The notes below the pieces were generated by a model, which saw only the letters and a list, made by a program, of their open reading frames with translations, searched no databases and was not told the origin of the DNA. DNA of 64,000 nucleotides from Hymenobacter sp. DG25B (GTDB lineage: Bacteria; Bacteroidota; Bacteroidia; Cytophagales; Hymenobacteraceae): the NCBI RefSeq assembly GCF_000801315.1, contig NZ_CP010056.1:105181-169180 (forward strand), in the 5' to 3' direction. Within the stretch, counting starts at the first letter, position 1, and every line of letters starts with the position of its first letter. Below are positions 1 to 8,543 of this stretch, in pieces. The translations under genes were made by a program, and so were the position numbers.

Positions 1-934
1 TGGTTCCAGGCGGCATCGGCCTGGGCCACGACTTTATCGAAGTTCCAATGCGGAATCTCAGCGCGGATATTAGCCAGCGCCCCCGCAGTGCTGACCGGCG
101 AAATACCCACTTTCAGCTGCACTTTTTCGCCCGCCTGCGTGGCAAAGGTCAGCACGCCCTTGAGCCGGTTTCCGGTGGTGGCGGGCAGGGTGTTGCCCAG
201 CGTATCGAGCACCTGCAGGCTGGTAAAATGCTGGATGGGCTTTGAGCACACCGCCGCGAAGTAGAGGCGCTGGTCCACGGCCCAGCCCTTCGAGTAGCGG
301 TAGCCAACGAGGGTGCTGTCGTTGAGCTGCTCGAGGTGCGTATCCGTGGCTAAATCCCAGCCGATGCCCTGCTGCAGGTCTACAATCAGGTGGGCCGCGT
401 CGGATTTAGGGAAGGTGTACCGGTGAAAGCCCACCCGCTCGGTTGCCGTCAGCTCGGCCTGGATGTCGTAGCGTTTCAGGCGCACGGCGTAGTAGCCGGG
501 ACGGACGTGTTCTTCCCGGTGCGAAAACCGCGACACAAAGCCCTGGTCCGGGTGTTGCAGCGTGCCTTTGCGGACGAGCACCGGGCCGGTGGTCGGCATC
601 ACCGCCACGTCGCCAAGGTCGCCGATGCCGGTCCCGCTCAGGTGGGTGTGGGAGAAGCCGACGATGGTAGAATCGGAATAATGATACCCGAGCACCAGTC
701 CCAGCCTTCGGACAGGTTTACCGGCCCCAGCTGCACGGCGCCAAAAGGCACGTTGGCGCCCAGAAAAACGTGCCCGTGAAATCCCGTCCCTATGTACGGG
801 TCGACGTACCGGGTCAGGCTGGTGGTTTGGCGGCTGGTGGTCCCGGGCCGGGTGCTGGCGCAGGCCGCCAAAGCCGCCATGCCGCAGGCAAGGGCGACGG
901 CTTGAACAAGAAATCGAGTAGGGTGGGGCAGCAT
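1..934 (-). CDS. GH92 family alpha-1,2-mannosidase, N-terminal part (runs off left edge, one frameshift)
   Basis: Exo-alpha-mannosidase of glycoside hydrolase family 92, which removes mannose from high-mannose N-glycans with a Ca-dependent inverting mechanism. The leader is MLPHPTRFLVQAV... ending at a likely lipobox (ALAAC, Cys near residue 25), so it is probably a surface or periplasmic lipoprotein. The family opening follows: YVDPYIGTG, HGHVF, NVPFGAVQLGP and GWDWCSG. After GWDWCSG the frame breaks. Shifting by one base at the CCC run at 687-689 restores YHYSDSTIVGFSHTHLSGTG, the family signature, and the restored frame stays open to the left edge (EIPHWNFDKV... near base 20). One G is missing on the coding strand. 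About 310 of the usual 700-780 residues lie in the window. It is followed on the same strand by glycosylasparaginase and CutC. Family assignment is firm; whether the break is real is not. Confidence 0.85.
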
Positions 935-1111
935 GAAAAAACGTTCTTTTAAATTACTTAGCCCGCTCTATCTGGCCCCGCTGGGCACCGGCTGCTTTTA
1001 TTCGTTCCAGCCCCCAGCGATTTGATGGGGCAGAGGGCGGCGCTGCCGGGAATGGAAGGTGGCCTGAGCTGGCATTCGATTAGCTGTCGGCGGGGAAATG
1101 ACGCCCGGCTG

Positions 1112-1867
1112 TCATCCCGGCCCGCGGTTAAGGACCCGCCCAGGCTGGCAGGAGCCTAGTTGCTTCGTCAATTCCGCCACGATGGCCGCATCGGTTTCCC
1201 AAACCGGGGTATCAAACACCGATGCCTGCGCTGAAGGCCCCGGGACAACCAGTCTTTTCGCACTGGCATGAAACTCGTGCGCTCCTGTTTGCTGCGCTAC
1301 TTCCGGAATGATGGCGGGCGTAATGCCTGCGCCCGGCATCACGCAGATGCGCCCGCCCGCCTGCTGTACCAAAGCGGCCAGCTGCTTTTGTCCGGCCAGG
1401 GCAGTACGTTGCCCCCCGGAAGTCAGGACGCGCTGGCAACCCAGGCCAATCACATCTTCCAGAGCCCGAAACTGGTCCGCGCAGGCATCGAAGGCCCGGT
1501 GAAAAGTGACTTGCATGCCCTGGGCCGCCGCCATTAGGGTCCGGCAGCACGTCAGGTCCGGGCGGCCCGCCCGGTCGAGGGCTCCAAGAACCACCCCCGC
1601 GCAGCCCAGCTCCTGGCATTGGCGGATATCGGCTACCATGATGGCCTGCTCTTCGGCATCGTAGCAGAAATGGCCGGGCCGTGGGCGAATTAGCACGAAT
1701 ACGGGAATAGAGAGCTGGCTAAGCACGCGTTGGATGGTGCCATACGAGGGCTTAATCCCACCCTGCTCCAGGTTCTGGCACAGCTCAATGCGGTCGGCAC
1801 CCCCGGCTTGGGCTGCCAGGGCCGACTGCACCGAGCCCGCGCAGATTTCCAGCCGGCGCGTATTCAC
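1112..1867 (-). CDS. cutC: CutC family protein
   Basis: TIM-barrel protein of the CutC family, named for copper homeostasis in E. coli although the biochemical role is unsettled. The 251 residues match the usual length. Family features are LEICAGS near the N-terminus, GGADRIELC, a GGIKPS loop, the strand VTFHRAFD in mid-protein, TSGG and the C-terminal EFHASA. The start is GTG at 1867, which overlaps the stop of the upstream glycosylasparaginase gene (GTGA junction), so the two are translationally coupled. No signal peptide is visible, so the protein is cytoplasmic. Its coupling to a glycoprotein-degrading enzyme rather than to copper genes suggests a catabolic role, but that is an inference. 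Confidence 0.88.
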   Translation of the reverse strand: MNTRRLEICAGSVQSALAAQAGGADRIELCQNLEQGGIKPSYGTIQRVLSQLSIPVFVLIRPRPGHFCYDAEEQAIMVADIRQCQELGCAGVVLGALDRAGRPDLTCCRTLMAAAQGMQVTFHRAFDACADQFRALEDVIGLGCQRVLTSGGQRTALAGQKQLAALVQQAGGRICVMPGAGITPAIIPEVAQQTGAHEFHASAKRLVVPGPSAQASVFDTPVWETDAAIVAELTKQLGSCQPGRVLNRGPG

Positions 1868-2892
1868 TTTAACAGGTATTCGCTTTGGATAAGCTGTTGC
1901 TGGTTAGCCGCATCGCACACGGCATAGCTGAAGCCTTTCTGCAAGGCAAACGCCCCGTGCTCGCCCCCGGCGCTGATGGCAATAAAGCACACCTGAATGT
2001 CGCGGGCTTGCGCGCCTTTGATTTTGGCAATGCGCTCCACGGCCGCTTTGCATGCGGCCTTCGGCGACAGCCCCTGGCGCATCAGCTCCACAACCGTGTG
2101 GGCACCCGCCATCCGAATTACGTCTTCGCCCTGCCCCGTCGCGGCAGCCGCTCCCACGGCGTTGTCGACGAACAGGCCCGCGCCAATCAGGGGCGAGTCG
2201 CCGAGGCGCCCGCGCATCTTGAAGCCCATGCCGCTGGTGGTGCAGCTGCCACTAAGGTTACCCTGCGCGTCCTGGGCCAGCATGGCAATGGTATCGTGAT
2301 TGTTGGCGCCGCCCACCGGGTCGGTCGGCTTTTTCTGGTTGCCGGTGTTTTCAATGTTGACCACCGGTTGGTACTGACTGGTCTTCAGCCACTCACGGTA
2401 GGCCTTTTCGGCATCCGGGCTGAGCTTTTGGGGTTCCAGCGGGAAGCCCTGGGCCACTGCAAACTGCTGCGCCCCTTCACCCACCAGCATAACGTGCGGC
2501 GTGCGCTCCATGACGCGCCGGGCCACGCTGATGGGGTGCTTGATGCGCTCCAGTGCCGCCACGCTGCCGCAGTTGAACTTGTCGTCCATGATGCAGGCGT
2601 CCAGCGTCACGATGCCGTCGCGGTCGGGGTTGCCACCCAGGCCAACACAGCAGTTCTGCGAAGCTTCAGTTACCATCACGCCCGCTTCTACGGCATCGAG
2701 TGCCCGACCGCTTTTGCTAAGAATATGCCACGCCCCCAGGTTGGCGGCCAGGCCCGCATCCCAGGTAGAGATAACAAGCGGCTTGCCCGTGGCGGCCAGC
2801 GGGGACGGGTTAGGTGCGCCAAGCGAGCGGCCGGCGGAGAGCAGGGCCAGCGCGGCGGAAGAGGAGGTAAGAAACTTGCGGCGAGTAGGCAT
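1864..2892 (-). CDS. N4-(beta-N-acetylglucosaminyl)-L-asparaginase (glycosylasparaginase)
   Basis: Ntn-hydrolase that cleaves the GlcNAc-Asn bond left after N-glycoprotein proteolysis, releasing aspartate and aminated GlcNAc. The start at 2892 is chosen because it yields a twin-arginine leader, MPTRRKFLTSSSAALALLSAG; a longer open frame to 2949 adds only unrelated residues. The precursor is 342 aa. WDAG, the GGNPD.DG motif and ACIMDD form the alpha subunit. The autocleavage site is HDTIAML, where the Thr becomes the N-terminal nucleophile of the beta subunit. SGMGFKMRGRLGDSPLIGAG follows. The Tat signal points to export in folded form to the periplasm. It is coupled to cutC and adjacent to the GH92 gene, fitting N-glycan degradation. 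It resembles the secreted glycosylasparaginase of Elizabethkingia rather than cytoplasmic plant-type asparaginases. Confidence 0.9.
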   Translation of the reverse strand: MPTRRKFLTSSSAALALLSAGRSLGAPNPSPLAATGKPLVISTWDAGLAANLGAWHILSKSGRALDAVEAGVMVTEASQNCCVGLGGNPDRDGIVTLDACIMDDKFNCGSVAALERIKHPISVARRVMERTPHVMLVGEGAQQFAVAQGFPLEPQKLSPDAEKAYREWLKTSQYQPVVNIENTGNQKKPTDPVGGANNHDTIAMLAQDAQGNLSGSCTTSGMGFKMRGRLGDSPLIGAGLFVDNAVGAAAATGQGEDVIRMAGAHTVVELMRQGLSPKAACKAAVERIAKIKGAQARDIQVCFIAISAGGEHGAFALQKGFSYAVCDAANQQQLIQSEYLLK

Positions 2893-3401
2893 CAGTAAGC
2901 AGTCTATGGTTCGGCCCTTAAAGGAAGTGTTTTTTGAGGGTAGTATCACCGCGGGCCAGTTTTCCGGGGCATGGCTTTGGGTGGCCAGGCAAAAATGGCC
3001 TTAAGAGGAATTATACGGCGAGTAGCCGCCGCCGTAACCGGGGTTTTGTAAGAGGCAATATTCCGCGAATTCTGGCGCCGCATCCCGCAGCACAACAATA
3101 TAGCGTTATAGCCTTTTCGGGCGATGATCTTACCGCGAACGGAGGCAAATCAATGATTTGTTGTCGCGAGCAGCGAGGCCAAACACTCTTACCTTCGACG
3201 GCGGCAGGGCCCCAGGCCTAACTGTAATTATTGCTGAGGCTGATGCCGCGCATTATATTCTCCTTCTTCACGGGGCCCGATAAATCTGACCTAGGAGACC
3301 TTGGTTATTTAAGATCATAAGGACTGATAAGGTTTACTTATCGTTCCTTATCTTAGTGAGCGGAAAAGTCGTTACTTTTCGCTCTGCTACTCCTTATATA
3401 T
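2893..3401. other. Intergenic region between glycosylasparaginase and recombinase
   Basis: About 500 bases between two divergently read genes. No credible coding frame is seen. It should hold the promoter of the asparaginase-cutC pair (left part) and that of the recombinase (right part, with an inverted repeat annotated separately). Composition becomes AT-richer after 3200, as expected at a promoter or an integration boundary. No tRNA gene that could have served as an attachment site is visible. Confidence 0.5.
3317..3351. promoter_or_regulatory. Imperfect inverted repeat upstream of recombinase gene (possible operator or arm site)
   Basis: Arms of 15 bases (ATAAGGACTGATAAG and CTTATCGTTCCTTAT) are separated by five bases and differ at two positions. 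The repeat lies about 50 bases before the recombinase start. Tandem ATAAGG half-sites of this kind can be a repressor operator or recombinase arm-type sites; the sequence alone does not decide. Confidence 0.4.
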
Positions 3402-4370
3402 ATGGCTACCGAAAGTCAGCTCCCCGTAATTCCGTCTCCGCCCGCTGCCCAGGTGCCCGACCACCTGGTAAAATCTACCGCCCGCTACGTGGAGTCCGGC
3501 CTGCGCGGGGCGGCCAACACGGTGCGCGCCTACGCCGGGGACTGGAAGCGTTTCTCGACCTGGTGCGAATTGCATCAGCTCGCGGCGCTGCCGGCCCCGG
3601 TAGAAGCGCTGGTCGGATTTCTGACAGAGCTGGCCGATGCGGGGAAAAAGTTTGCGACGATTGAGCGGCACGCGGCGGCCATCGCCAAGGCCCACGAGTT
3701 GGCGGGTGTGGAGTCGCCCACGGCCGACAAAAAACTCAAGGTGCTGCTGCGTGGCATTGCCCGCGAAATCAAGACGCGCCAAAAGCAGGCGCCCGCGTTT
3801 TCGCTCGAATCGTTTAAGCGCACGATCAAGAGTATCGATGTGAGCGTGCCCGCCGGACTTCGCAATCGGGCGCTGCTGCTGCTGGGCTTTACCGGCGCGT
3901 TTCGCCGCTCCGAACTCGAAGCGCTCAACATGGAAGACCTGGCCTTCGATGACGACGGCCTGGTGGTGACGCTGCCTCAGAGTAAAACCAACCAGCTGGG
4001 TCAGGCTGAGGAAAAGGCCATTTTCTACTCACCGGATTCTGCCTTATGCCCTATCCGCTCACTTCAGGCATGGCTGCGGGTTCTGGAGCGCACCGAGGGA
4101 CCAGTGTTTGTATCGCTGCGCAAGAACAACCAGGTGACCTCCCGGCGCATGACCACCAAGTACACCAACCTGATTGTGCAGCAGTACCTGGGTCCGCAGT
4201 ACACGGCCCACTCCTTGCGCGCCTCGTTTGTGACGGTGTCCAAACTCAACGGCGCCGACGACTCCAAGGTCATGAACCAGACCAAGCACAAGACGAGCGC
4301 CATGATTCGGCGCTACACCCGCCTGGACAATGTGCGTCAGCACAACTCAGCCAAGGAGCTTGGGCTCTAG
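3402..4370 (+). CDS. Tyrosine recombinase / phage-type integrase
   Basis: Site-specific recombinase of the tyrosine (XerC/D, phage integrase) family, 322 aa. The N-terminal SAM-like core-binding domain covers roughly residues 20-110 (ANTVRAYAGDWKRFSTWC). The catalytic domain follows, with the first Arg in GAFRRSELEAL, the HxxR box in AHSLRASF, the second His in NQTKHKTSAMIRRY and the nucleophilic Tyr in RRYTR. All required residues are present, so the enzyme could be active. The start at 3402 follows an AT-rich promoter region. It stands next to a Fic gene and is read towards it. Such recombinases are often accessory-island integrases, but no direct repeats marking island ends could be picked out by eye, so it may equally be a stand-alone chromosomal recombinase. 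Confidence 0.88.
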   Translation: MATESQLPVIPSPPAAQVPDHLVKSTARYVESGLRGAANTVRAYAGDWKRFSTWCELHQLAALPAPVEALVGFLTELADAGKKFATIERHAAAIAKAHELAGVESPTADKKLKVLLRGIAREIKTRQKQAPAFSLESFKRTIKSIDVSVPAGLRNRALLLLGFTGAFRRSELEALNMEDLAFDDDGLVVTLPQSKTNQLGQAEEKAIFYSPDSALCPIRSLQAWLRVLERTEGPVFVSLRKNNQVTSRRMTTKYTNLIVQQYLGPQYTAHSLRASFVTVSKLNGADDSKVMNQTKHKTSAMIRRYTRLDNVRQHNSAKELGL

Positions 4371-4579
4371 CCCGGCAAGTCCACTTCAGCTGGGCAAATC
4401 AGGACGGCAAAATGCTACCTTGGAAATCCGGCCAAAAAGACGGTTTTTTGACCCAAACTAAGTACCGACAATTCAGTGTTATCGGTACTAATATCAGGCA
4501 TTGGAGGCACGCTATTCAGGAACCCGAGGAGCTGCTTTGCAGGAACGTGCTGGGCCTGGGGTCTGGGAAGGATTCTTTT

Positions 4580-5635
4580 CTATTCCCGCGCCAGCAACGC
4601 AAACAACGGCTCGTTCACGTAATAATTAGCCGTCATCCGGCGATACTTCACCAGCACGCCATCGGCGGCGAGCTGGTTGAGGTAGCTCGCCGCCGTAGGG
4701 CGGCTCACATCCAGTTCCTGCTGCACAAACTCAATGCGGGTATAGGGATGCCGGAAGAGGTGATTGAGCAGGTCCTGGCTATAGAATTTGTAGGCCCGCA
4801 GCTGCTGCTTGGTGTGCTGCATCAGCTGGCGCATTTCGCCGATCAGCACGATGCTTTCCCGGGCGGTTTGCTCCACGCCATCCAGTAAGTATAGAATCCA
4901 GTCCTCCCACGCCCCCGTGTCGCGCACCGCTTGCAGGTGATGGTAGTAGGCAGCCTTATGCCGGATAAGGTACCGACTCAGATACAGCACCGGCAGGTCA
5001 AGGAGACCTTTTAGAACCAGGTAGAGGATATTAAGGATGCGGCCCGTCCGGCCATTGCCATCATAGAAAGGGTGAATACTCTCAAACTGAAAATGCAGCA
5101 CCGCCATTTTAACCAGTGGATCTACCTCGCTGAGCGTGTCGTCGTTGAGATACGCTTCAAAATTTCCCATCAGCGCCATAATCGTGTCATTATCCTGGGG
5201 CGGGGTGTAGACGATTTCTCCCCGCTGGTTTTTCAGGGTAGTGCCCGGCAAGCGCCGGTAGCCGCCGTTGTTTTGCTCCAGCTCCTGTTGAATAAGGGCG
5301 AGGTGATTGACGCTCAAGAAGCCATATTGCTGCACCAGCCCGAGGCCCAGGCGTAAAGCCGCCGTGTAGCGCTGGACTTCCTTAGCAGCCTGACTTTCTC
5401 CAAGCTGCAGCTCCGCCTGGTATAATTCATCATGGGTAGTGATGATATTTTCTACGGCCGAGCTATCCTTAGCTTCCTGCAGCGGCAGGGTATCGAGCAG
5501 AATCCCTTCATTAGGAATAGCGGCGGCGATGCCTTTGAGTTCGGCGAGTGCCCGATGGGCGGCGGCGAGTTTTTTCAGAACGGGCCGCGTTTCCAGTTCT
5601 TGGGAAGGGGGTAAGAAAGTAGGTTGCCAAGGCAT
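4580..5635 (-). CDS. Fic family AMP-transferase with N-terminal inhibitory helix and C-terminal winged helix
   Basis: Fic-domain protein that probably transfers AMP from ATP to a target hydroxyl. Length is 351 aa. The active-site motif HPFYDGNGRTGR has its catalytic His at residue 188. An upstream inhibitory motif of the [S/T]xxxE[G/N] type (SSAVEN, residues 58-63) makes it a class II Fic protein that is auto-inhibited until the helix moves. The order is Fic_N segment, Fic core (about 110-260), then a winged-helix domain (TRIEFVQQELDVSRPTAASYLNQL) that can bind DNA or mediate dimerisation, an architecture known from Shewanella SoFic. No partner antitoxin gene is adjacent, which fits intramolecular inhibition. 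The promoter region carries four copies of TGTAAAGAAA in palindromes, raising the possibility that the winged helix autoregulates the gene. Confidence 0.9.
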   Translation of the reverse strand: MPWQPTFLPPSQELETRPVLKKLAAAHRALAELKGIAAAIPNEGILLDTLPLQEAKDSSAVENIITTHDELYQAELQLGESQAAKEVQRYTAALRLGLGLVQQYGFLSVNHLALIQQELEQNNGGYRRLPGTTLKNQRGEIVYTPPQDNDTIMALMGNFEAYLNDDTLSEVDPLVKMAVLHFQFESIHPFYDGNGRTGRILNILYLVLKGLLDLPVLYLSRYLIRHKAAYYHHLQAVRDTGAWEDWILYLLDGVEQTARESIVLIGEMRQLMQHTKQQLRAYKFYSQDLLNHLFRHPYTRIEFVQQELDVSRPTAASYLNQLAADGVLVKYRRMTANYYVNEPLFALLARE

Positions 5636-5659
5636 GGGCAGGAAGCTAAAATGGCATCA

Positions 5660-5743
5660 AACGAAAGATGCTTTGTAAAGAAAAGCCTATTTTCTTTACA
5701 AAGCATCTTTCGTTCTGTAAAGAAAAGCGTACTTTCTTTACAG
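5660..5743. repeat. Two consecutive palindromes built from TGTAAAGAAA, upstream of fic
   Basis: The first is a perfect 25-base inverted repeat (5660-5684 and 5690-5714) with a five-base spacer. The second, directly abutting, has 11-base arms CTGTAAAGAAA and TTTCTTTACAG (5715-5725 and 5733-5743) with a seven-base spacer. Together they give four TGTAAAGAAA half-sites in alternating orientation, ending 25 bases before the fic start codon. This position is typical of an operator. A transcribed hairpin in the leader is the alternative. Confidence 0.75.
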
Positions 5744-5827
5744 ATCTTCGCAAGTCCAGCGGACTATGAAGTCCTATGTTCTAACGGATTTCTTAGAGTC
5801 CGCCGAAACGGATTCTGCCTGCGCCGC

Positions 5828-7708
5828 CTACCAGCCAATTCCGTAATCCTCGCCGTGGTTGCTGGAGCCACCCCAGAGGCTGCCGTGCTGCCAGTCAAAG
5901 TAGATGGCATTGATGGGCCCGCTGGTGCGGTCGTCAAAGCTCATGGTGTAGCCCAGCTTTTTAAGCTCTTCCCGCACCGGTTCGGGGGTGCTTTCGTTGA
6001 GCAGGATCTGGCCGGGCTTGGGTTTGCGGTCCTCGGTCTTAGTGCCGCCCAGGGAAAGCAACAGCTGATTGGTGTTGAAGTTGGCGGCCTCGGAGGCCTG
6101 CTGCACGCTCATACCGAACTCCACCACGTTCAGGAAAAACTGCAGCAGGTTCTGGTCCTGAGTGTCCCCGCCCTGCACGCCAAACGCGAGAAAGGGCTTG
6201 CCGTCCTTCAGCGCCAGGGAGGGCGTTAAGGTCACGCGGGGCCGCTTGCCGGGGGCCACCACGTTAAACGGGTTCAGGGCCGGGTCCAGCACAAAGCTCT
6301 GCATGCGCTGGCTCATGCCCACCCCGGTGTTGCCCGCAATGCAGGCCGGCAGCCAGCCGCCGCTGGGCGTAATGGATACCACCCAGCCTTCCTCGTCGGC
6401 GGCCTCCACGGTGGTGGTACCCCGCCACAGGCGGTCCTGGTACTCGGCGGGCGCCGAGTGGTTGCCCACATCGTGCTTGGGGGCGAAGTTACGCTTGGTG
6501 GTGTCCAACTCAAAGCCCCGGGCTTTGAGCAGCTTCCGGTACGGGTTTTTCCGGCCTTCAAACGGGTACGGGTCCCCGGGGCCAATGCCAGGGTCATTTT
6601 TCTGGTATTGAATCAGGCGGGCCCGCTGCCGGGCGTAGACCTTGCTGAGCAGCCCCTGGATAGGTTCAGCCGGAGCTACGTGCGAATCGCCGTAGTAAAA
6701 GTCGCGGTCAGCAAACGAGAGGCTCATGGCCTGGTACACCGTGTGGATGTACTTGGTGCTGTTGTAGCCCATGCCCTTCAAATCAAAGTTTTCCAGGATG
6801 TTGAGCGCCTGCAGCATGGCGGGTCCCTGGGTCCATTGCTGCAGCTTGTACACCTCCACGCCTTTGTAGTTAACCGTGAGCGGCTCCTCTTCCAGTGGCT
6901 TCCAGCGGGCCAGGTCCTGCATCGTGATCAGGCCACCCTGCTCTTTCGAGCCGCGAACAAATTCCTGGGCAATGTCGCCGGTATAGAAACGGTCGTAGGC
7001 GGCCATAATGGCCTCTTTCCGGCTTTTGCCCTGCTTCAGGGCCGCTTTCTCCGCCTCCACCAGCTTCGCAAGTGTTTGCAGCAGGTCCCGCTGCACAAAG
7101 ATTTCACCGGCCTCGGGCGCTTCCCGCTCCTGGCCGGGGTGGGTCAGCAACACCTTTTTGCTGTAGGGCCACTGCTTGATCAGGGCTTTGTTTTTCTCGA
7201 TGCTGTTGGCCGTCTGCGCTTCGATGGGGTAGCCGGCGGCCATTTCCAGGGCCGGGGCCAGCACCTGCGCCAAGCTCAGGGTGCCATAGTTAGCCAGCAT
7301 GTGCATCAGCCCGCCCGGGGTGCCGGGCGTGGTGGCGGCCAGCGGGCCGTACTCCGGCGGGAAATTATAGCCTTTGTCTTTGAAGAACTCGCACGTGGCC
7401 CCCGTCGGTGCCACGCCCATAGCGTTGAGGGCTATGACCTTTTTGGTTTTCGGGTTATAGATCAGCGCCTGCGTTTCCCCGCCCCAGCTCAGCACATCCC
7501 ACATGGTGCAGGTCGCGGCCAGCATGGCGCAGGCCGCATCGACTGCGTTGCCGCCCTTTTGAAACGTCATGGCTCCGGCCGTCGCCGCCAGGGGCTTGCC
7601 CGTTATCGCCATCCAGTGCTTGCCGTGCAGCGGGGGTTTCTGAGTCTGCTGGGCAAGTCCGGACAGCGGAAAGGCCATGAGGGCCAGCAGGGCAGAGATA
7701 AGTTTCAT
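5828..7708 (-). CDS. Gamma-glutamyltransferase family protein, secreted
   Basis: Ntn-hydrolase of the gamma-glutamyltranspeptidase family, which splits gamma-glutamyl bonds such as that of glutathione, or related amides. The start at 7708 is chosen because it gives a Sec signal peptide (MKLISALLALMAFPLSGLAQ); in-frame codons upstream lack leader character. The mature protein of about 605 aa contains the large-subunit motifs GGNAVDAA and TPGTPGGL, then the autoprocessing site RGTTTVEAAD, where a Thr becomes the small-subunit nucleophile, followed by WVVSITPSGG. The C-terminal part has the TLTPSLALKDGKP and GVQGGDTQ loops of the small subunit. Expected location is the periplasm. It stands alone, convergent with nothing obvious. 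Paralogues with acylase activity share this fold, so the exact substrate is open. Confidence 0.88.
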   Translation of the reverse strand: MKLISALLALMAFPLSGLAQQTQKPPLHGKHWMAITGKPLAATAGAMTFQKGGNAVDAACAMLAATCTMWDVLSWGGETQALIYNPKTKKVIALNAMGVAPTGATCEFFKDKGYNFPPEYGPLAATTPGTPGGLMHMLANYGTLSLAQVLAPALEMAAGYPIEAQTANSIEKNKALIKQWPYSKKVLLTHPGQEREAPEAGEIFVQRDLLQTLAKLVEAEKAALKQGKSRKEAIMAAYDRFYTGDIAQEFVRGSKEQGGLITMQDLARWKPLEEEPLTVNYKGVEVYKLQQWTQGPAMLQALNILENFDLKGMGYNSTKYIHTVYQAMSLSFADRDFYYGDSHVAPAEPIQGLLSKVYARQRARLIQYQKNDPGIGPGDPYPFEGRKNPYRKLLKARGFELDTTKRNFAPKHDVGNHSAPAEYQDRLWRGTTTVEAADEEGWVVSITPSGGWLPACIAGNTGVGMSQRMQSFVLDPALNPFNVVAPGKRPRVTLTPSLALKDGKPFLAFGVQGGDTQDQNLLQFFLNVVEFGMSVQQASEAANFNTNQLLLSLGGTKTEDRKPKPGQILLNESTPEPVREELKKLGYTMSFDDRTSGPINAIYFDWQHGSLWGGSSNHGEDYGIGW

Positions 7709-7903
7709 AAGCAGGAACGTGTGGGAAGGTAAAGGGAGGGTGGTGGGTAGGGTGCTTAACCTGCTGGGGGCATGAGAGTATACGGTATTCCCATACATGC
7801 CTTTTGCATATTTGCTTTTAGGAAGACCCGGGCTTGCGGGCTTGTCACCAGCAGCTCCCTAAATTAGGGGGATCAACGCGAATCCTACCTATTTCTTCTC
7901 ACC

Positions 7904-8349
7904 ATGGAACAAGCTCCCCTTGACCCCATCGGGCCGGCCCCGGGTCCCCGCCCCTTCGCGCAGACCTTCCTGCACGGCACCAAAGCCGATTTGCAAGTGG
8001 GTGAGCTGATTCAGGTGGGCTATGCTTCCAACTTTGGTCCCGGCCTGCCTTTGTCTCACAGTTACCTGACCGCCACGCTGGATGCCGCCATCTGGGGCGC
8101 TGAGCTCGCCGCGGGCGAAGGGCGGCCCCGGATTTACCTGGTCGAGCCGACCGGCCCGATTGAGGATGACCGAATGTTACCGACCAAAAGTTTCCCGGTA
8201 ATCCCACCCTCTCCTATCGCTCCCAACAGCCCTTAAAGGTAGTGGGCGAAGTAACCACCTGGCATGGCCACGCGGCCCACCAGGTGCAGGCGATGAAAGA
8301 CCACCTGGCCCGCCTCAAAGCGCAAGGGCGGGATACGATAGTGAATTGA
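7904..8349 (+). CDS. arr: Rifampin ADP-ribosyltransferase (Arr), with one frameshift
   Basis: Arr inactivates rifamycins by transferring ADP-ribose from NAD to the hydroxyl at C23. Hallmarks are FLHGTKADLQVGELI (the NAD-binding His), YLTATLDAAIWGAELA (the Tyr) and RIYLVEPTGPIEDD (the catalytic Asp). The frame breaks after TKSFP. Inserting one G in the GG at 8197-8198 restores NPTLSYRSQQPLKVVGEVTTW and a C-terminus ending ...GRDTIVN with a TGA at 8347-8349, giving about 148 aa, the usual size being 135-150. Read literally, the product is 110 aa and lacks the C-terminal strand-helix. The break has the same form as many others in the window, so a read error is likely and the gene is probably intact. 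No mobile element is adjacent, so it appears to be intrinsic to the chromosome. Confidence 0.88.
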
Positions 8350-8479
8350 ACCGCGTCGCCTAATGCTACTGACTCGTCCGTTACGGCCAGCACGCTCTCC
8401 AGTATCCCTCCCTACCCGAATCCACGCCTAAGTCAAGTCAACTGGAAAAGGATAAGGTACCCCAAGGAAGGCCGGGCGG

Positions 8480-8512
8480 TTTGGCAGAAGGAAGTAAGGA
8501 GCGGTAGTTTTG
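8480..8512 (+). promoter_or_regulatory. Candidate Bacteroidota-type promoter for the hybrid sensor gene
   Basis: TTTG at 8480-8483 and TAGTTTTG at 8505-8512 match the -33 and -7 elements (TTTG and TAnnTTTG) recognised by the primary sigma factor of this phylum, with a 21-base spacer, slightly longer than ideal. The start codon lies 32 bases downstream of the -7 box. Confidence 0.5.
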
Positions 8513-8543
8513 GTAACTTCCCCTCGCAACAGACTTCTCCACC

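Noticed and set aside
1885..2898. Open frame of 337 codons antisense to glycosylasparaginase
   Set aside because: Arg/Ala/His-rich shadow frame in GC-rich DNA; the other strand encodes a complete Ntn-hydrolase.
5660..5743. CRISPR array upstream of fic
   Set aside because: Repeats are palindromic half-sites in alternating orientation with 5-7 base spacers, not direct repeats with spacer-sized intervals, and no cas gene is near.
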